This document shows positions 8,653-19,600 of a DNA stretch of 64,000 nucleotides, piece by piece (positions within the stretch are counted from its first letter, which is position 1; each line of letters opens with the position of its first letter). Position numbers and translations under genes: made by a program. Under the pieces are notes generated by a model. It did not search any database. It was given only the letters and a program-made list of their open reading frames with translations, and had not been told where the DNA came from. Where the stretch lies: positions 1 to 64,000 of the forward strand of contig NZ_LR134365.1 of NCBI RefSeq assembly GCF_900637305.1, read 5' to 3'. The DNA comes from Cardiobacterium hominis (lineage in GTDB: Bacteria; Pseudomonadota; Gammaproteobacteria; Cardiobacteriales; Cardiobacteriaceae).

Positions 8653-11600
8653 TTACTCCTGAAGGATACCATTGATAACTTTATTCATAGTGGAGAAATC
8701 AACCTCACCGCTTGCTGTTGTATATACAGTTACATTTCCTTTTCTTATTTCATTCATAGCTTTCGCTTTAAGCAAAGGTGGAAGATTTGAATGTTGAATA
8801 TAACCTTCTGCCTCTTCCAATGCTGCAGATAAGGTTTTTTGATTACGGAAGGTTGGTGATATTTCACCGGCAGCCGGAGTACTACGGAATTTGTTATCCC
8901 AAAGTTCAACCGTTCCTGTTTTTGGATTGACTGTGATGACATCATTGCCATGTTTGCCAATTCTATCGCCCCATTTTAATACACGCCTTCCTGAAGCGGC
9001 AAGATCATTTGCCAAATCAATTTCTGCCAAATAGCCATTTACCTGCGAATAACGAATATTAACATTAGGACTATCTAATTGTTTGGGGATATAATCTAAA
9101 CCTGCAACGGGTGAAGGTAAATCAGGATGTAGCGCTTTCCCATTAAAGACCCGTAATTGAGATGATGAAGCATCTATTGCACTTCCTGAAGGAGGAATAG
9201 AGGGTGGCGTAGTCTTTCCTAGATGCTTCGTTTGCGAAATAATTTCTGGAATTTCTGGTCTTTTATAAGGATTTAGAGAATCCGGCTTTATATAAACTCT
9301 TTTTCCATTGTTACCAGGGACAAAATATCTCCCATTTTCAAAATACACTTCTCCCCATGGCCCATATCTTACACCTGTTCTGGCTATGGATCCCCCATTA
9401 GGACCTCGTAGTATATTTGTATTATTTGGCTCGAACGCATACCCTGTATTATTTAAAATAAATCTAGGTTCACCAGATTTTATAGGAGTTGCTTCTGCTA
9501 AAGAAACAGGAGAAGGCTTATATAAGCCTGCCAAATTCTCGGATTCTGAGGTCATCACAGGTTTGTTTATGCCTAGCCCTTTAGATGCCATCACTTGACT
9601 CGCGCCAGCACTAAACATATCAGCAATACCAAGCACCGAGAAAAATGTCCCTGATATTGTATTGCCTTGCTTTATTTCATTTATACCGTGGTAAGTGGTC
9701 CCTGCTCCGGAGGCGCCAACAGTAGTACGCACCATGTTACTCAGCACTCCCGAGCCACCCATCGCCAATGTAGCTCCATGCCCCATTTGTGCATAGTATT
9801 GATCTTCTGCTGCCCATCGATTTTTATCTTGCGCAGTATGATAGATTCTGGAGTTCTTCTGGAAACCACCCTGATCAATAACATCACCAATTATGAATTT
9901 GTGTGTAATACGTTCAGGATTAAGCTGTTTCCATTCTTCTTTATGCTTATCTGTGCCGGCAAACGGATAGGAATAATTTGTCTGTTGCATTACAGGTTTA
10001 TTACTGAACAAGAGGTCATATACTGCCTTATCAGCATATTCCCTACCGTATTGTTTTTCGGTTTCAATATGATATTTGTTAACAGCATTATTGAGATAAC
10101 GCCATTCCTGTTCGCTAAGTTTTTCACCTCTTTTTGCTTTGTAGAGAAGATAATCACTTTTTTGGTTTATTTCGTTTTCTTCAATGACGATTGACCGGTC
10201 TAATGGTGAATCTGTTCCTTTTTCTACATGTTCTTCGCTTGCGGTAAGTCTTCCCCAAGCGAGATCGCTGAGGAAGTTATTCTCCACCGCATTCTGCGCG
10301 CTTTTTCCTGCGTTGTAGGCTCTCGCGCTATTGCCGCCTGTCATCGCGCCTGCCCCCGTCGCCAGGGCACCGATGGTCTGGCCGAGCGCGTTTTTTTCTG
10401 CCGCCGTCAGTTGGTCAATGTTTTTACCGTAGAGGAGTTTGGCCAGCTGCGGCGCGCTGTATTCGGCTGCGCCGGTTATCGCGGCGCTGGTCGCCATATC
10501 AGTACTACTGCCACCGTTGGCTGCGCTGGTCAGTGCTGCCAGCGCCGCATGCGCGGCGATGTGTCCCGCACTGCCTTCGCTACCGTGTGCTTTCGCGTAT
10601 TGGCCAATCTGGTAGGACACCAGCGGCGCCGCCGTGTTCGCTATTGTGCCCAACGCGCTGTCTGTCGGTGTCAGGCCGCCTTTGAGCATGTCCGCCCCAA
10701 TCGCCAGTTTGTCTAGTTTGGCCGCGGTTTCTTCGTCACCACGCTCGCGGTAGGCATCCGCCTGTTTGCGCAAGTCGTGTTTGATTCCTTGGGTCGTGCC
10801 GTCAAAACCCTGCATCACTTGCGCCGTGCTGGTGATGTCGCGGGTCACTTTGTCCGCATCAAAGCTCACGCTTGTCGTGCCGTTGTGTTCTTTGACGTGC
10901 TCCAATGTGATACCCCGGTTGGCATTTTTCGCCGCCTCTGCCGCGCTTTCACCTGTCAGCAGGCGCTGCCCTGCGTCATCGCCGATGGTGAGGTTGGCCG
11001 TGTTGACGCTCCCTATGGTTACCCCTTCTTGCGAGCGCTGTTCGCGTCCTATGCCGAAGGTTTTGCCCACGCCGCTTTTGCCGACGTCCATAAATTCGCG
11101 TCTTTGTGCTTCGCCTTGCTCGAGTGTATCGCCGCTGAGCACGGCGCTCACTCCCAGCGCGATGCTCTTGCCTTTGTAGTTGCTGTAGTTGTGGATTTCT
11201 TCGCGCACCAGTCGGTCGGTGCTGAAGTGGTTTTTGCCTTCGGCTTCGGCTTTTGCCGTGCTGGTAATCAGTCCGCCCAAGACGGTCGTGCCTGTGTTGT
11301 GGATGCGGTAGCCGTCGTCTCCGGCATAGAAGCCGCTAACCCCGCCGGTTTTGTCCTGGCCGCTGTTCGCCAACGCGTCGTTTTGTTTGATGCTGCCTGT
11401 CAGCGCCTGGATACGGCTGTTGCCGCTTTCTTGTACGCCCCGCACCGCGTCGCGCTGGCCGCTGTCGATGTTGACGGTTTTTTCGTGCGCGTCAACGCGG
11501 GTGTTCTGGTAGTCCAGGTTCACCGACACGCCGTAGCCATAGAGGACGTTGCCACTGAGCGCGTTCTGTCTGCTCTGGTAGTCCATTGTCCCTTGCGGGC

Positions 11601-12573
11601 TGTGGATTTCTAGGTCGCGCGTGTTGCCCTCTATGCTTTTGCCCAGGATTTGCGCGCCGTTGAGGAGGGTTTTGCCGTCGCCGATGTCGGTGTGGCCGGA
11701 GAGGCCGCCGATGTGGCTCAGGCGGTAGGTGGTGCTGTTGCCGTTGGTTTCGCCTTTGCCGATGTTGGCATTGGCGGTTATGCCTAGACCACCGCCGTTA
11801 CTGCCACCCTGCAGGGCAATACCACCGCCACCGCCGCCGCTGTGTTGGTCGCTGTGGATTTCGCGGCGGGTTTCTGCCGCTTGGAAGGTTTTTTTGCCCT
11901 CGACGTTGAGCATGGTAACGGCGCTGCCGCCCAGGTCGGAGCCGGTAATGTTCAGGGTGCTGCCCGCACCTTTACCGCGGATGTTGAGGTATACGCCGCT
12001 GTCGCCTGTCAGCTGGCTGCTTTGCAGGATGTCTTCCCGGCTGCGCTGGTGGCTGCTGCTGTGCTGGCTGCCGCCGCTAATCGAGAGGTTGATCAGGGTG
12101 CCGCCAGAGCCGCTTTGGACGGCTTCGTTCACCGCCTGGACGGCTTTGTATCCGCTCCAGGCGGCATTGGCCGCCGCCATCGCCTTGACCCGCGCGTTGT
12201 CGCTTTTGCCCAGGTGCTGCAGGTTTTTCCGCGCCATTTGTGCCGCGTTGACCAGGGCGCCGCTCAGGTTCACGGTGATGCCTGTCTGTTTGTAGCGGCT
12301 GTTCATTTCTTGTTTTTGTTCACCACGCATGACGTCCAGCTCGGCGCTTTGTGCATTGAGGTAGACGTTACCGGCGCGGGCGCGTTCGCCCGGGCTGAGT
12401 GCCAGCCATTGTTCTTTGGTGAGCGGCCCGCCTGCGCGTCCTGCATGGACGATGGCCCCTTGTTCGCGGTAATGTCCGCCTGCGTCTATATTGACGTTGC
12501 CGTCTATTGCCCCGGTGATGTCAATGGCTACAGCGGCTTGAGATGGTGAACACAGGGTAAAGAAAACCAGCAC
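8653..12573 (-). CDS. 5'-truncated CdiA module with PD-(D/E)xK-like toxin tip
   Basis: An open frame of 1306 codons beginning with GTG at 12573; a TGA lies eight codons upstream in frame, so no longer start exists. A short hydrophobic stretch (LVFFTLCSPSQAAVA) stands where a signal peptide would be, followed at once by FHA repeats almost identical to cdiA2 (10449-12514 against 15045-17110). VENN appears at about residue 763. The unique C-terminus has the layout of a restriction-like nuclease: AEIDLA, then GNDVITV, then VELWDNKFRS, matching E...D...(D)xK. TPS, first FHA, receptor-binding and YP regions are missing. No convincing ribosome-binding site is seen, so it is probably an orphan cassette that would be expressed only after recombination into a full cdiA. 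Confidence 0.7.
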   Translation of the reverse strand: MLVFFTLCSPSQAAVAIDITGAIDGNVNIDAGGHYREQGAIVHAGRAGGPLTKEQWLALSPGERARAGNVYLNAQSAELDVMRGEQKQEMNSRYKQTGITVNLSGALVNAAQMARKNLQHLGKSDNARVKAMAAANAAWSGYKAVQAVNEAVQSGSGGTLINLSISGGSQHSSSHQRSREDILQSSQLTGDSGVYLNIRGKGAGSTLNITGSDLGGSAVTMLNVEGKKTFQAAETRREIHSDQHSGGGGGGIALQGGSNGGGLGITANANIGKGETNGNSTTYRLSHIGGLSGHTDIGDGKTLLNGAQILGKSIEGNTRDLEIHSPQGTMDYQSRQNALSGNVLYGYGVSVNLDYQNTRVDAHEKTVNIDSGQRDAVRGVQESGNSRIQALTGSIKQNDALANSGQDKTGGVSGFYAGDDGYRIHNTGTTVLGGLITSTAKAEAEGKNHFSTDRLVREEIHNYSNYKGKSIALGVSAVLSGDTLEQGEAQRREFMDVGKSGVGKTFGIGREQRSQEGVTIGSVNTANLTIGDDAGQRLLTGESAAEAAKNANRGITLEHVKEHNGTTSVSFDADKVTRDITSTAQVMQGFDGTTQGIKHDLRKQADAYRERGDEETAAKLDKLAIGADMLKGGLTPTDSALGTIANTAAPLVSYQIGQYAKAHGSEGSAGHIAAHAALAALTSAANGGSSTDMATSAAITGAAEYSAPQLAKLLYGKNIDQLTAAEKNALGQTIGALATGAGAMTGGNSARAYNAGKSAQNAVENNFLSDLAWGRLTASEEHVEKGTDSPLDRSIVIEENEINQKSDYLLYKAKRGEKLSEQEWRYLNNAVNKYHIETEKQYGREYADKAVYDLLFSNKPVMQQTNYSYPFAGTDKHKEEWKQLNPERITHKFIIGDVIDQGGFQKNSRIYHTAQDKNRWAAEDQYYAQMGHGATLAMGGSGVLSNMVRTTVGASGAGTTYHGINEIKQGNTISGTFFSVLGIADMFSAGASQVMASKGLGINKPVMTSESENLAGLYKPSPVSLAEATPIKSGEPRFILNNTGYAFEPNNTNILRGPNGGSIARTGVRYGPWGEVYFENGRYFVPGNNGKRVYIKPDSLNPYKRPEIPEIISQTKHLGKTTPPSIPPSGSAIDASSSQLRVFNGKALHPDLPSPVAGLDYIPKQLDSPNVNIRYSQVNGYLAEIDLANDLAASGRRVLKWGDRIGKHGNDVITVNPKTGTVELWDNKFRSTPAAGEISPTFRNQKTLSAALEEAEGYIQHSNLPPLLKAKAMNEIRKGNVTVYTTASGEVDFSTMNKVINGILQE

Positions 12574-12705
12574 TGTAAACTTGTCCTGTCAGGTGATGGG
12601 ACAGGCTTTACTACACTACTAATGGCGTAGTTCGGAAACATTGACAAATTTGGCGAACTTCATCAAACCATGTTCAATATTTTATCCTGACGACTGTCAA
12701 TAAAG
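12574..12705. other. Short intergenic gap
   Basis: No feature is recognised. It separates the second immunity gene of the EndoU module from the truncated third module. The part adjoining 12573 resembles the signal-peptide-like stretch upstream of cdiA2 near 23425, which suggests a remnant of another cdiA start. Confidence 0.4.
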
Positions 12706-13155
12706 CTAACCGTTTAATGGCTTCCAGTTGTTGATTATATCAGTTAAAAACTTTCTATATTCTAGTTCAGGATGAATTTCCATAAAGCGTTCACATGCAT
12801 GTTTTGCATATTCAAAGCAGACTTGTTCAGATACATATACAGTAGAGGAAGGATCATTAAAGCCAACTGCAAAATAAACACCATCAAAGCGATCTTCAGG
12901 ATAAGGACTATTCATGTCTGGATAATACCAGTAACACCCCTCCTCTCCACAGCCATCGTATTCCACCAAGTTAGAATAAACGGCTTTTAAAAAAAGGCCA
13001 TCATGATAAAGAATATTAAAACAACGCTTTATGGTGCTCTCAGGATTTGAGTTTAATATATCCTTTGTATTATAAAAATAACTCATAAATTGGGTGCCAT
13101 TTATAGGCTCCAGTTTTTTTGATATATAAACAGGAATTTTATTTTGGATGTACAT
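12706..13155 (-). CDS. Second candidate immunity protein after the EndoU CdiA
   Basis: A 149-residue protein whose ATG at 13155 lies inside the end of the preceding gene (17-bp overlap), with GAGG five bases ahead. Features seen are YPDMNSPYPEDRFDGVYFAV, VYVSEQVCFEYAKHACERF and EIHPELEYRKFL, an acidic pattern reminiscent of small immunity proteins of CDI ribonucleases. Either this or the preceding gene could be the true EndoU inhibitor; the other may be an orphan left by an earlier toxin. AT-rich. No family is assigned with certainty. Confidence 0.6.
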   Translation of the reverse strand: MYIQNKIPVYISKKLEPINGTQFMSYFYNTKDILNSNPESTIKRCFNILYHDGLFLKAVYSNLVEYDGCGEEGCYWYYPDMNSPYPEDRFDGVYFAVGFNDPSSTVYVSEQVCFEYAKHACERFMEIHPELEYRKFLTDIINNWKPLNG

Positions 13156-13618
13156 TTGTTACCTCTTTAGTTGCTTCATTGTTTTGCATTTTATTAAATA
13201 CATCAAAAGCGCTTATACCTTCAGCAATAAATTCCACATCTATTGATTCAGGTTTGCACTCATTATTCTTATATTTCTTCTTATTCATAATAAATCCCTT
13301 ATATTGCTCCAATAAATAAAATATCTGTTCATACGTCATTAAAACTACATACTCTTCTATATAATCACAACTAATAATAATTTCATTTTTTCCCAAAAAA
13401 CAGCTATGTGCATTACCACTATATACTGTAGTAGCTCCTTTTTTTGAAAAAACCAAAAAATCATTAATCACCAGTTCTACACTAGATAGGCTGTTACCTA
13501 TCTCATCATCCATCCAAGCTGATAACTCTTGAGTTCCTACACTCAATTTATTATTAGCAAATGGAATATACATGTTTCTGTCTTTATACCAATAAAATTC
13601 TATTTTGCTATTTGTCAC
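13139..13618 (-). CDS. cdiI: Candidate immunity protein of the EndoU CdiA
   Basis: GTG at 13618 is favoured as start: it is 2 bp after the cdiA2 stop and the AAAGGAG embedded in the last cdiA2 codons is seven bases ahead. This gives 159 residues. A longer frame from 13645 would overlap cdiA2. The protein is AT-rich, rich in Tyr, Asn and Ile and of unknown family. Its place immediately after the toxin tip is that of cdiI. The next gene overlaps its end, so the pair is probably co-translated. Confidence 0.6.
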   Translation of the reverse strand: MTNSKIEFYWYKDRNMYIPFANNKLSVGTQELSAWMDDEIGNSLSSVELVINDFLVFSKKGATTVYSGNAHSCFLGKNEIIISCDYIEEYVVLMTYEQIFYLLEQYKGFIMNKKKYKNNECKPESIDVEFIAEGISAFDVFNKMQNNEATKEVTNVHPK

Positions 13619-13620
13619 AT

Positions 13621-16600
13621 TTAATCTCCTTTGTAAATAGGCCACGCTGTAGCACCTGTACCATCAGGTTTATTATAGTATCCTTCTATTTCTAAACCGC
13701 TATCTGATTTCCCTACCCAAACTTCTTTTTTTGTTGGGTGTGGCTTGGAATTCTTAAATGCGCTTTCAATTTCTTGCTGAACTCTTCGGCGGCTCCAAAA
13801 GTAAGGATAAAAAGTTGTTTCACCTGACTTTTTTACCCATGTATTAGTACTTGGATCGCGTACAGAAATTCTACCTTTCTGAACGCCATTAACATCTACT
13901 TTGCCTGTTATTTCGTCTATTTTTATATTATGGCTTCTTATATAGTGTCCTCCAGAACCTTTTTTAATCCCGTTTCTAATCGTTAGATTTCCATCAAGAA
14001 TATGATCCATTCTGATAGACGCTGTATGCTCGATATTATGGGATTGATTTCTTATTAGCTGTAAAGGAGTTAGAGAGTTGCTAATAAATGCGTTTTGAGG
14101 AAGAAACATATCTTCCGTAGTCTTTGAAACTGTTCGCAATTCTGCATCCGCAGTTCCATTAGCTGTTTTAGGCAGTTGAGTTGCAGGAGATATATGATTG
14201 GGGCTCGATGGAGCTCCATCAACATATTCCGGCAGAAATTTGGGAGTGACAGAATATGTTCTGGCATGAGCTATTGCAGCACCTCTTGCTGCTGTGGCAA
14301 AACCCGAGCCAACATCTAACATTAATTGTGAATTGGCTGCTGCCCCTTCGGATAGTCCCAATCCTTTTAGGGTATTAACCATTGTGGTCTGGCGCTGCTG
14401 GCTTCTGCGGGCACCAAAATTGTCTGCACCGGTCATAACATGGTCTGTAGCAGATACAAATCCTGCTGTGCCTAAATAACAGGTCGCACCTCCAGATTCC
14501 AGGCACGCCGACATGGCGACGGCAGAAGCTGCTGCTTGTGCAAAACCACCAGCCATTTCTGCAGACGGCAATACATATCTATGCAGCTTGCTGTTGTCTT
14601 CAAGTTCAAATTTTATCTTTTTGCGTGTTTCGTAATTTTCTACTATCCTTGGGTTATCTTTAAGGTATTGCAAGGATTCTTTTTGCTCTGCTGCGTAGTT
14701 TTCTTTGAATCGTTCATCTTGGATAAAGTCTATGATGTACTGGGTATACTGCTCACACTCTGCGGCACTTTCAGTACAGCGCGCTTTAACTGTGTCTTTT
14801 AGTATTTCGTAAGTTTTTTTGTTATCAGCAATACTTTGTTTGGGTTCTAATGCGGTATATGTCAGGTAATAGTTGTTATCCACCGCATTCCCCGCCGCCC
14901 TACTTGCCCCGTAAGCGGTCGTGCTGTTACCCACGGCCGCTCCGGCTCCCGCTGCCGCCAGGCCGAGGATGTTGCTTATGGTCTCTTTCTGCTCCGCCGT
15001 CAGCTTGCTGCTGTCCGAGGTGCCATAAAAACCTTTGGCAACTAGCGGCGCGCTGTATTCGGCTGCGCCGGTTATCGCGGCGCTGGTCGCCATGTCAGTA
15101 CCACTGCCACCGTTGGCTGCGCTGGTCAGTGCTGCCAGCGCCGCATGCGCGGCGATGTGTCCCGCACTGCCTTCGCTACCGTGTGCTTTCGCGTATTGGC
15201 CAATCTGGTAGGACACCAGCGGCGCCGCCGTGTTCGCTATTGTGCCCAACGCGCTGTCTGTCGGGGTCAGGCCGCCTTTGAGCATGTCCACCCCAATCGT
15301 CAGTTTGTCTAGTTTGGCCGCGGTTTCTTCGTCACCACGCTCGCGGTAGGCATCCGCCTGTTTGCGCAAGTCGTGTTTGATTCCTTGGGTCGTGCCGTCA
15401 AAACCCTGCATCACTTGCGCCGTGCTGGTGATGTCGCGGGTCACTTTGTCCGCATCAAAGCTCACGCTTGTCGTGCCGTTGTGTTCTTTGACGTGCTCCA
15501 ATGTGATACCCCGGTTGGCATTTTTCGCCGCCTCTGCCGCGCTTTCTCCCGTCAGCAGGCGCTGCCCTGCGTCATCGCCGATGGTGAGGTTGGCGGTGTT
15601 GACGCTCCCTATGGTTACCCCTTCTTGCGAGCGCTGTTCGCGTCCTATGCCGAAGGTTTTGCCTACGCCGCTTTTGCCGACGTCCATAAATTCGCGTCTT
15701 TGTGCTTCGCCTTGCTCGAGTGTATCGCCGCTGAGCACGGTGCTCACTCCCAGCGCGATGCTTTTGCCTTTGTAGTTGCTGTAGTTGTGGATTTCTTCCC
15801 GCACCAGTCGGTCGGTGCTGAAGTGGTTTTTGCCTTCGGCTTCGGCTTTTGCCGTGCTGGTAATCAGTCCGCCCAAGACGGTCGTGCCTGTGTTGTGGAT
15901 GCGGTAGCCGTCGTCTCCGGCATAGAAGCCGCTAACCCCGCCGGTTTTGTCCTGGCCGCTGTTTGCCAACGCGTCGTTTTGTTTGATGCTGCCCGTCAGC
16001 GCCTGGATGCGGTTGTTGCCGCTTTCTTGTACGCCCCGCACCGCGTCGCGCTGGCCGCTGTCGATGTTGACGGTTTTTTCGTGCGCGTCAACGCGGGTGT
16101 TCTGGTAGTCCAGGTTCACCGACACGCCGTAGCCATAGAGGACGTTGCCACTGAGCGCGTTCTGTCTGCTCTGGTAGTCCATTGTCCCTTGCGGGCTGTG
16201 GATTTCTAGGTCGCGCGTGTTGCCCTCTATGCTTTTGCCCAGGATTTGCGCGCCGTTGAGGAGGGTTTTGCCGTCGCCGATGTCGGTGTGGCCGGAGAGG
16301 CCGCCGATGTGGCTCAGGCGGTAGGTGGTGCTGTTGCCGTTGGTTTCGCCTTTGCCGATGTTGGCATTGGCGGTTATGCCTAGACCACCGCCGTTACTGC
16401 CACCCTGCAGGGCAATACCACCGCCACCGCCGCCGCTGTGTTGGTCGCTGTGGATTTCGCGGCGGGTTTCTGCCGCTTGGAAGGTTTTTTTGCCCTCGAC
16501 GTTGAGCATGGTAACGGCGCTGCCGCCCAGGTCGGAGCCGGTAATGTTCAGGGTGCTGCCCGCACCTTTACCGCGGATGTTGAGGTATACGCCGCTGTCG

Positions 16601-19600
16601 CCTGTCAGCTGGCTGCTTTGCAGGATGTCTTCCCGGCTGCGCTGGTGGCTGCTGCTGTGCTGGCTGCCGCCGCTAATCGAGAGGTTGATCAGGGTGCCGC
16701 CAGAGCCGCTTTGGACGGCTTCGTTTACCGCCTGGACGGCTTTGTATCCGCTCCAGGCGGCATTGGCCGCCGCCATCGCCTTGACCCGCGCGTTGTCGCT
16801 TTTGCCCAGGTGCTGCAGGTTTTTCCGCGCCATTTGTGCCGCGTTGACCAGGGCGCCGCTCAGGTTCACGGTGATGCCTGTCTGTTTGTAGCGGCTGTTC
16901 ATTTCTTGTTTTTGTTCGCCACGCATGACGTCCAGCTCGGCGCTTTGTGCATTGAGGTAGACGTTACCGGCGCGGTTGCGTTCGGCCGGGCTGAGTGCCA
17001 GCCATTGTTCTTTGGTGAGCGGCCCGCCTGCGCGTCCTGCATGGACGATGGCCCCTTGTTCGCGGTAATGTCCGCCTGCGTCGATAGTGACGTTGCCGTC
17101 TATCGCCCCGACCACCGTTGCGGTGTGGCCTTTCAGGTCCAGGGTGTTGTCGCTGCTCTGGCTACGGCTGCCAAGGGTGACGCCGATGCCGCCCGAGCCC
17201 ATCAGCCCCACTTTGCGTTTGCTGTGCCGCTCTTCGCTGTGGTAGGTGTTCTCCCCGGCTTTGAGGGTGATGTCGCCCTGGCGGGTTTGTAGTAATGCGC
17301 CGTGCTCGCCAACGATGTTGCTGCCAACGGCGTTGATGTCGCCACGGTCGGCAACGAGCGCCACGCTGTCGCCGGTGATGTCGCTGGTTTTGACCTGGTG
17401 GGCTTCCCAGCTTTCGTAGTCGCGTGTGTGGCTGCGGCTAAATAGTCCACCGCCTTTGTGGTTGCTGGAGGTGACTTCTTTGTCGATGATTTCGCCATGG
17501 GTCACGTCTATGCCTTTGGCGCCGTAGAGCTGTACCCGGTTTTTGCCGCTGTTGAGTTTGGCCGCGTTGACGGTGAGTTTGCCTGCGCTTGCGCTGACAC
17601 TGAGCGCGCCATCGCCGGTGGTCTCTACTCCTTGGTCTTCGCCATGGTAGCGGTAGTGGTAGTTGCTGCCGCCCTGGTCATCCATTTTGACGTCGTGGGT
17701 GTATTCGGCACCGAGGTTGACTTTGTCGCCGCTAATGATGGTGCGGCTGCTCTTGTCACCCAGGTCGAGTTGGGTCGCCTTGAGGTTGGTTTCTTTGGCA
17801 CCGCCGAGGATGACGGTGCTGCCGGTAGCGTAGCGTTTGAGTCGGCCGCTGTCTTCGATTTGGTGCGCGCTGTGGTAGCTGCGGTTTGCCGCGCGGTCGG
17901 CGCTGCCGTCTATGTCCGAGGTTTGTGGCTGGAAGTTGAAGGTTTTGCCCGCGGTGGCGCTGAAGTATTTGCCAGCGTTGATGGTGCCGCCTTTGCCGTC
18001 GAAGGTGTCGCGGGCGTGGACGTTGCCATGGTCGCTGGTCAGCGTGCCGCGGTTGGTGATGTTCTGGTATTGCAGCGAGAGGCTGTCACGGCCGCCGATG
18101 CTGCCGTTGTTGTTGAGTGTGCCGCTGCCACTGAGGTCTATGCGGTTCGCACCAATGGTCGGGCGGCTGGTGTCCAGTTCGTCCGGCTGAATGCGGGCGT
18201 AGAGTTGCGGCACCTGGCGGGTGACTTGGCGTCCGTCCGGCAGGGTGAAGGTGCGATCGACCATCAGGATCATGTCTTGGTCGAGATGCTTGGCCTGCTC
18301 GGCGGTGAGTGACACTCCTGGGGCGATTTGGTAGCGCTCGCGGAAGCTGTTGCCCGCAGCGGTCAGTGCGGCAAACTGGCTGGCATCGTCGTGATAGCCC
18401 TTGAGGTAGCGGTAACCGGTGTTGCGGGCGACCATGTCGGCGACGAGATGGTAGTTGTAGTAGCGGTCGCCGATGCTGCGGCTGAAGTCAGTGTAGGGCG
18501 TGCCGACAGTGGCGCCACTGCCGTAAGCGGCGTTGTTACTGAGGTCGCCGTAGCGGTTGGGGTTTGCTGTGATTGCCGTTCCTGTATAGGGGAGGCGGTC
18601 GCGATACTCCGGCAGGTTCTGCAGGATGCGAAGAAACGCCGGATCGTGGGTGACCAGTCCCAGTGATGCCGCGTCCGGCATGCCGGGAATGCCCGGCACC
18701 GGGTCAACGTTGGCCAGGTTAAGCTGGTAGATACCCTGGGTTTGGGTTAGCAATTGCGGCAGGTTGGGGGTCATCACACGGTAGGGAACGGCCCTGCCTT
18801 CTTTGTCAATGGCATCCAAAATGCTGCTTTCGTGACCGCTGCCGCCACCCGTGCCACCGGGGAAGGGTACGCCACCTGTGCCACCGCCCTGATTCGGGTT
18901 ACCACTAATCTGGCCGCCTTCATTAATCGAGCCTATGGGAAAGCGAACAAATCTTTCATCCAGTATGGGCGGGGTGTAGTCCTCGCCAGCGTCATATCCG
19001 ATAAATTCCTTCAGACGGGTGTGCACTTTTCCATCTATGGCGGCGGTATAACGCCTGCCCTCCCTGTGCCCGCCATTGATAGCATTTTTGCCAACCCCGC
19101 CAATGCGGCCGGCGGCAATGTGTCCTTCGTTATAGATGTCTTCGCTGTTAAAGGTGAGTGTGCCGCCCGCTTTGATCACGCTTGGATTTTCAGCGACCGG
19201 GCGTTCTTCTATATCGGCCAGCTTGTAGACGTATTTAAAGGGGGACATGGGCAGTTCCCGTTCCGACCGTCTGTTCTCCGGCACCCATTCCGTGGTGGTT
19301 CGTTGGCTTGAATAAAATTCGACGTTTTCTTTGGGGGAACTAAACGTCCCCAATTGAACGTTGGCAAAATTGTCAACCTGTTTGCTGTCAATATTGAGAT
19401 CACCGGCAGCATCAATAACGGCATCATACATGTTGACCAACTCTTTTGCCTGACCGAAGGCTACGCCATTGCCATCAAGCTCCCTGCCGATGTTAATCGT
19501 TCCCAGACTTTCAATATGGGCGCCACTGTCGTTCTTTATGGTTTCTGCGCCGATTTCTACGCGATTGGCGCCCTTAACGATAGAGTTTTCTCCTGTATTA

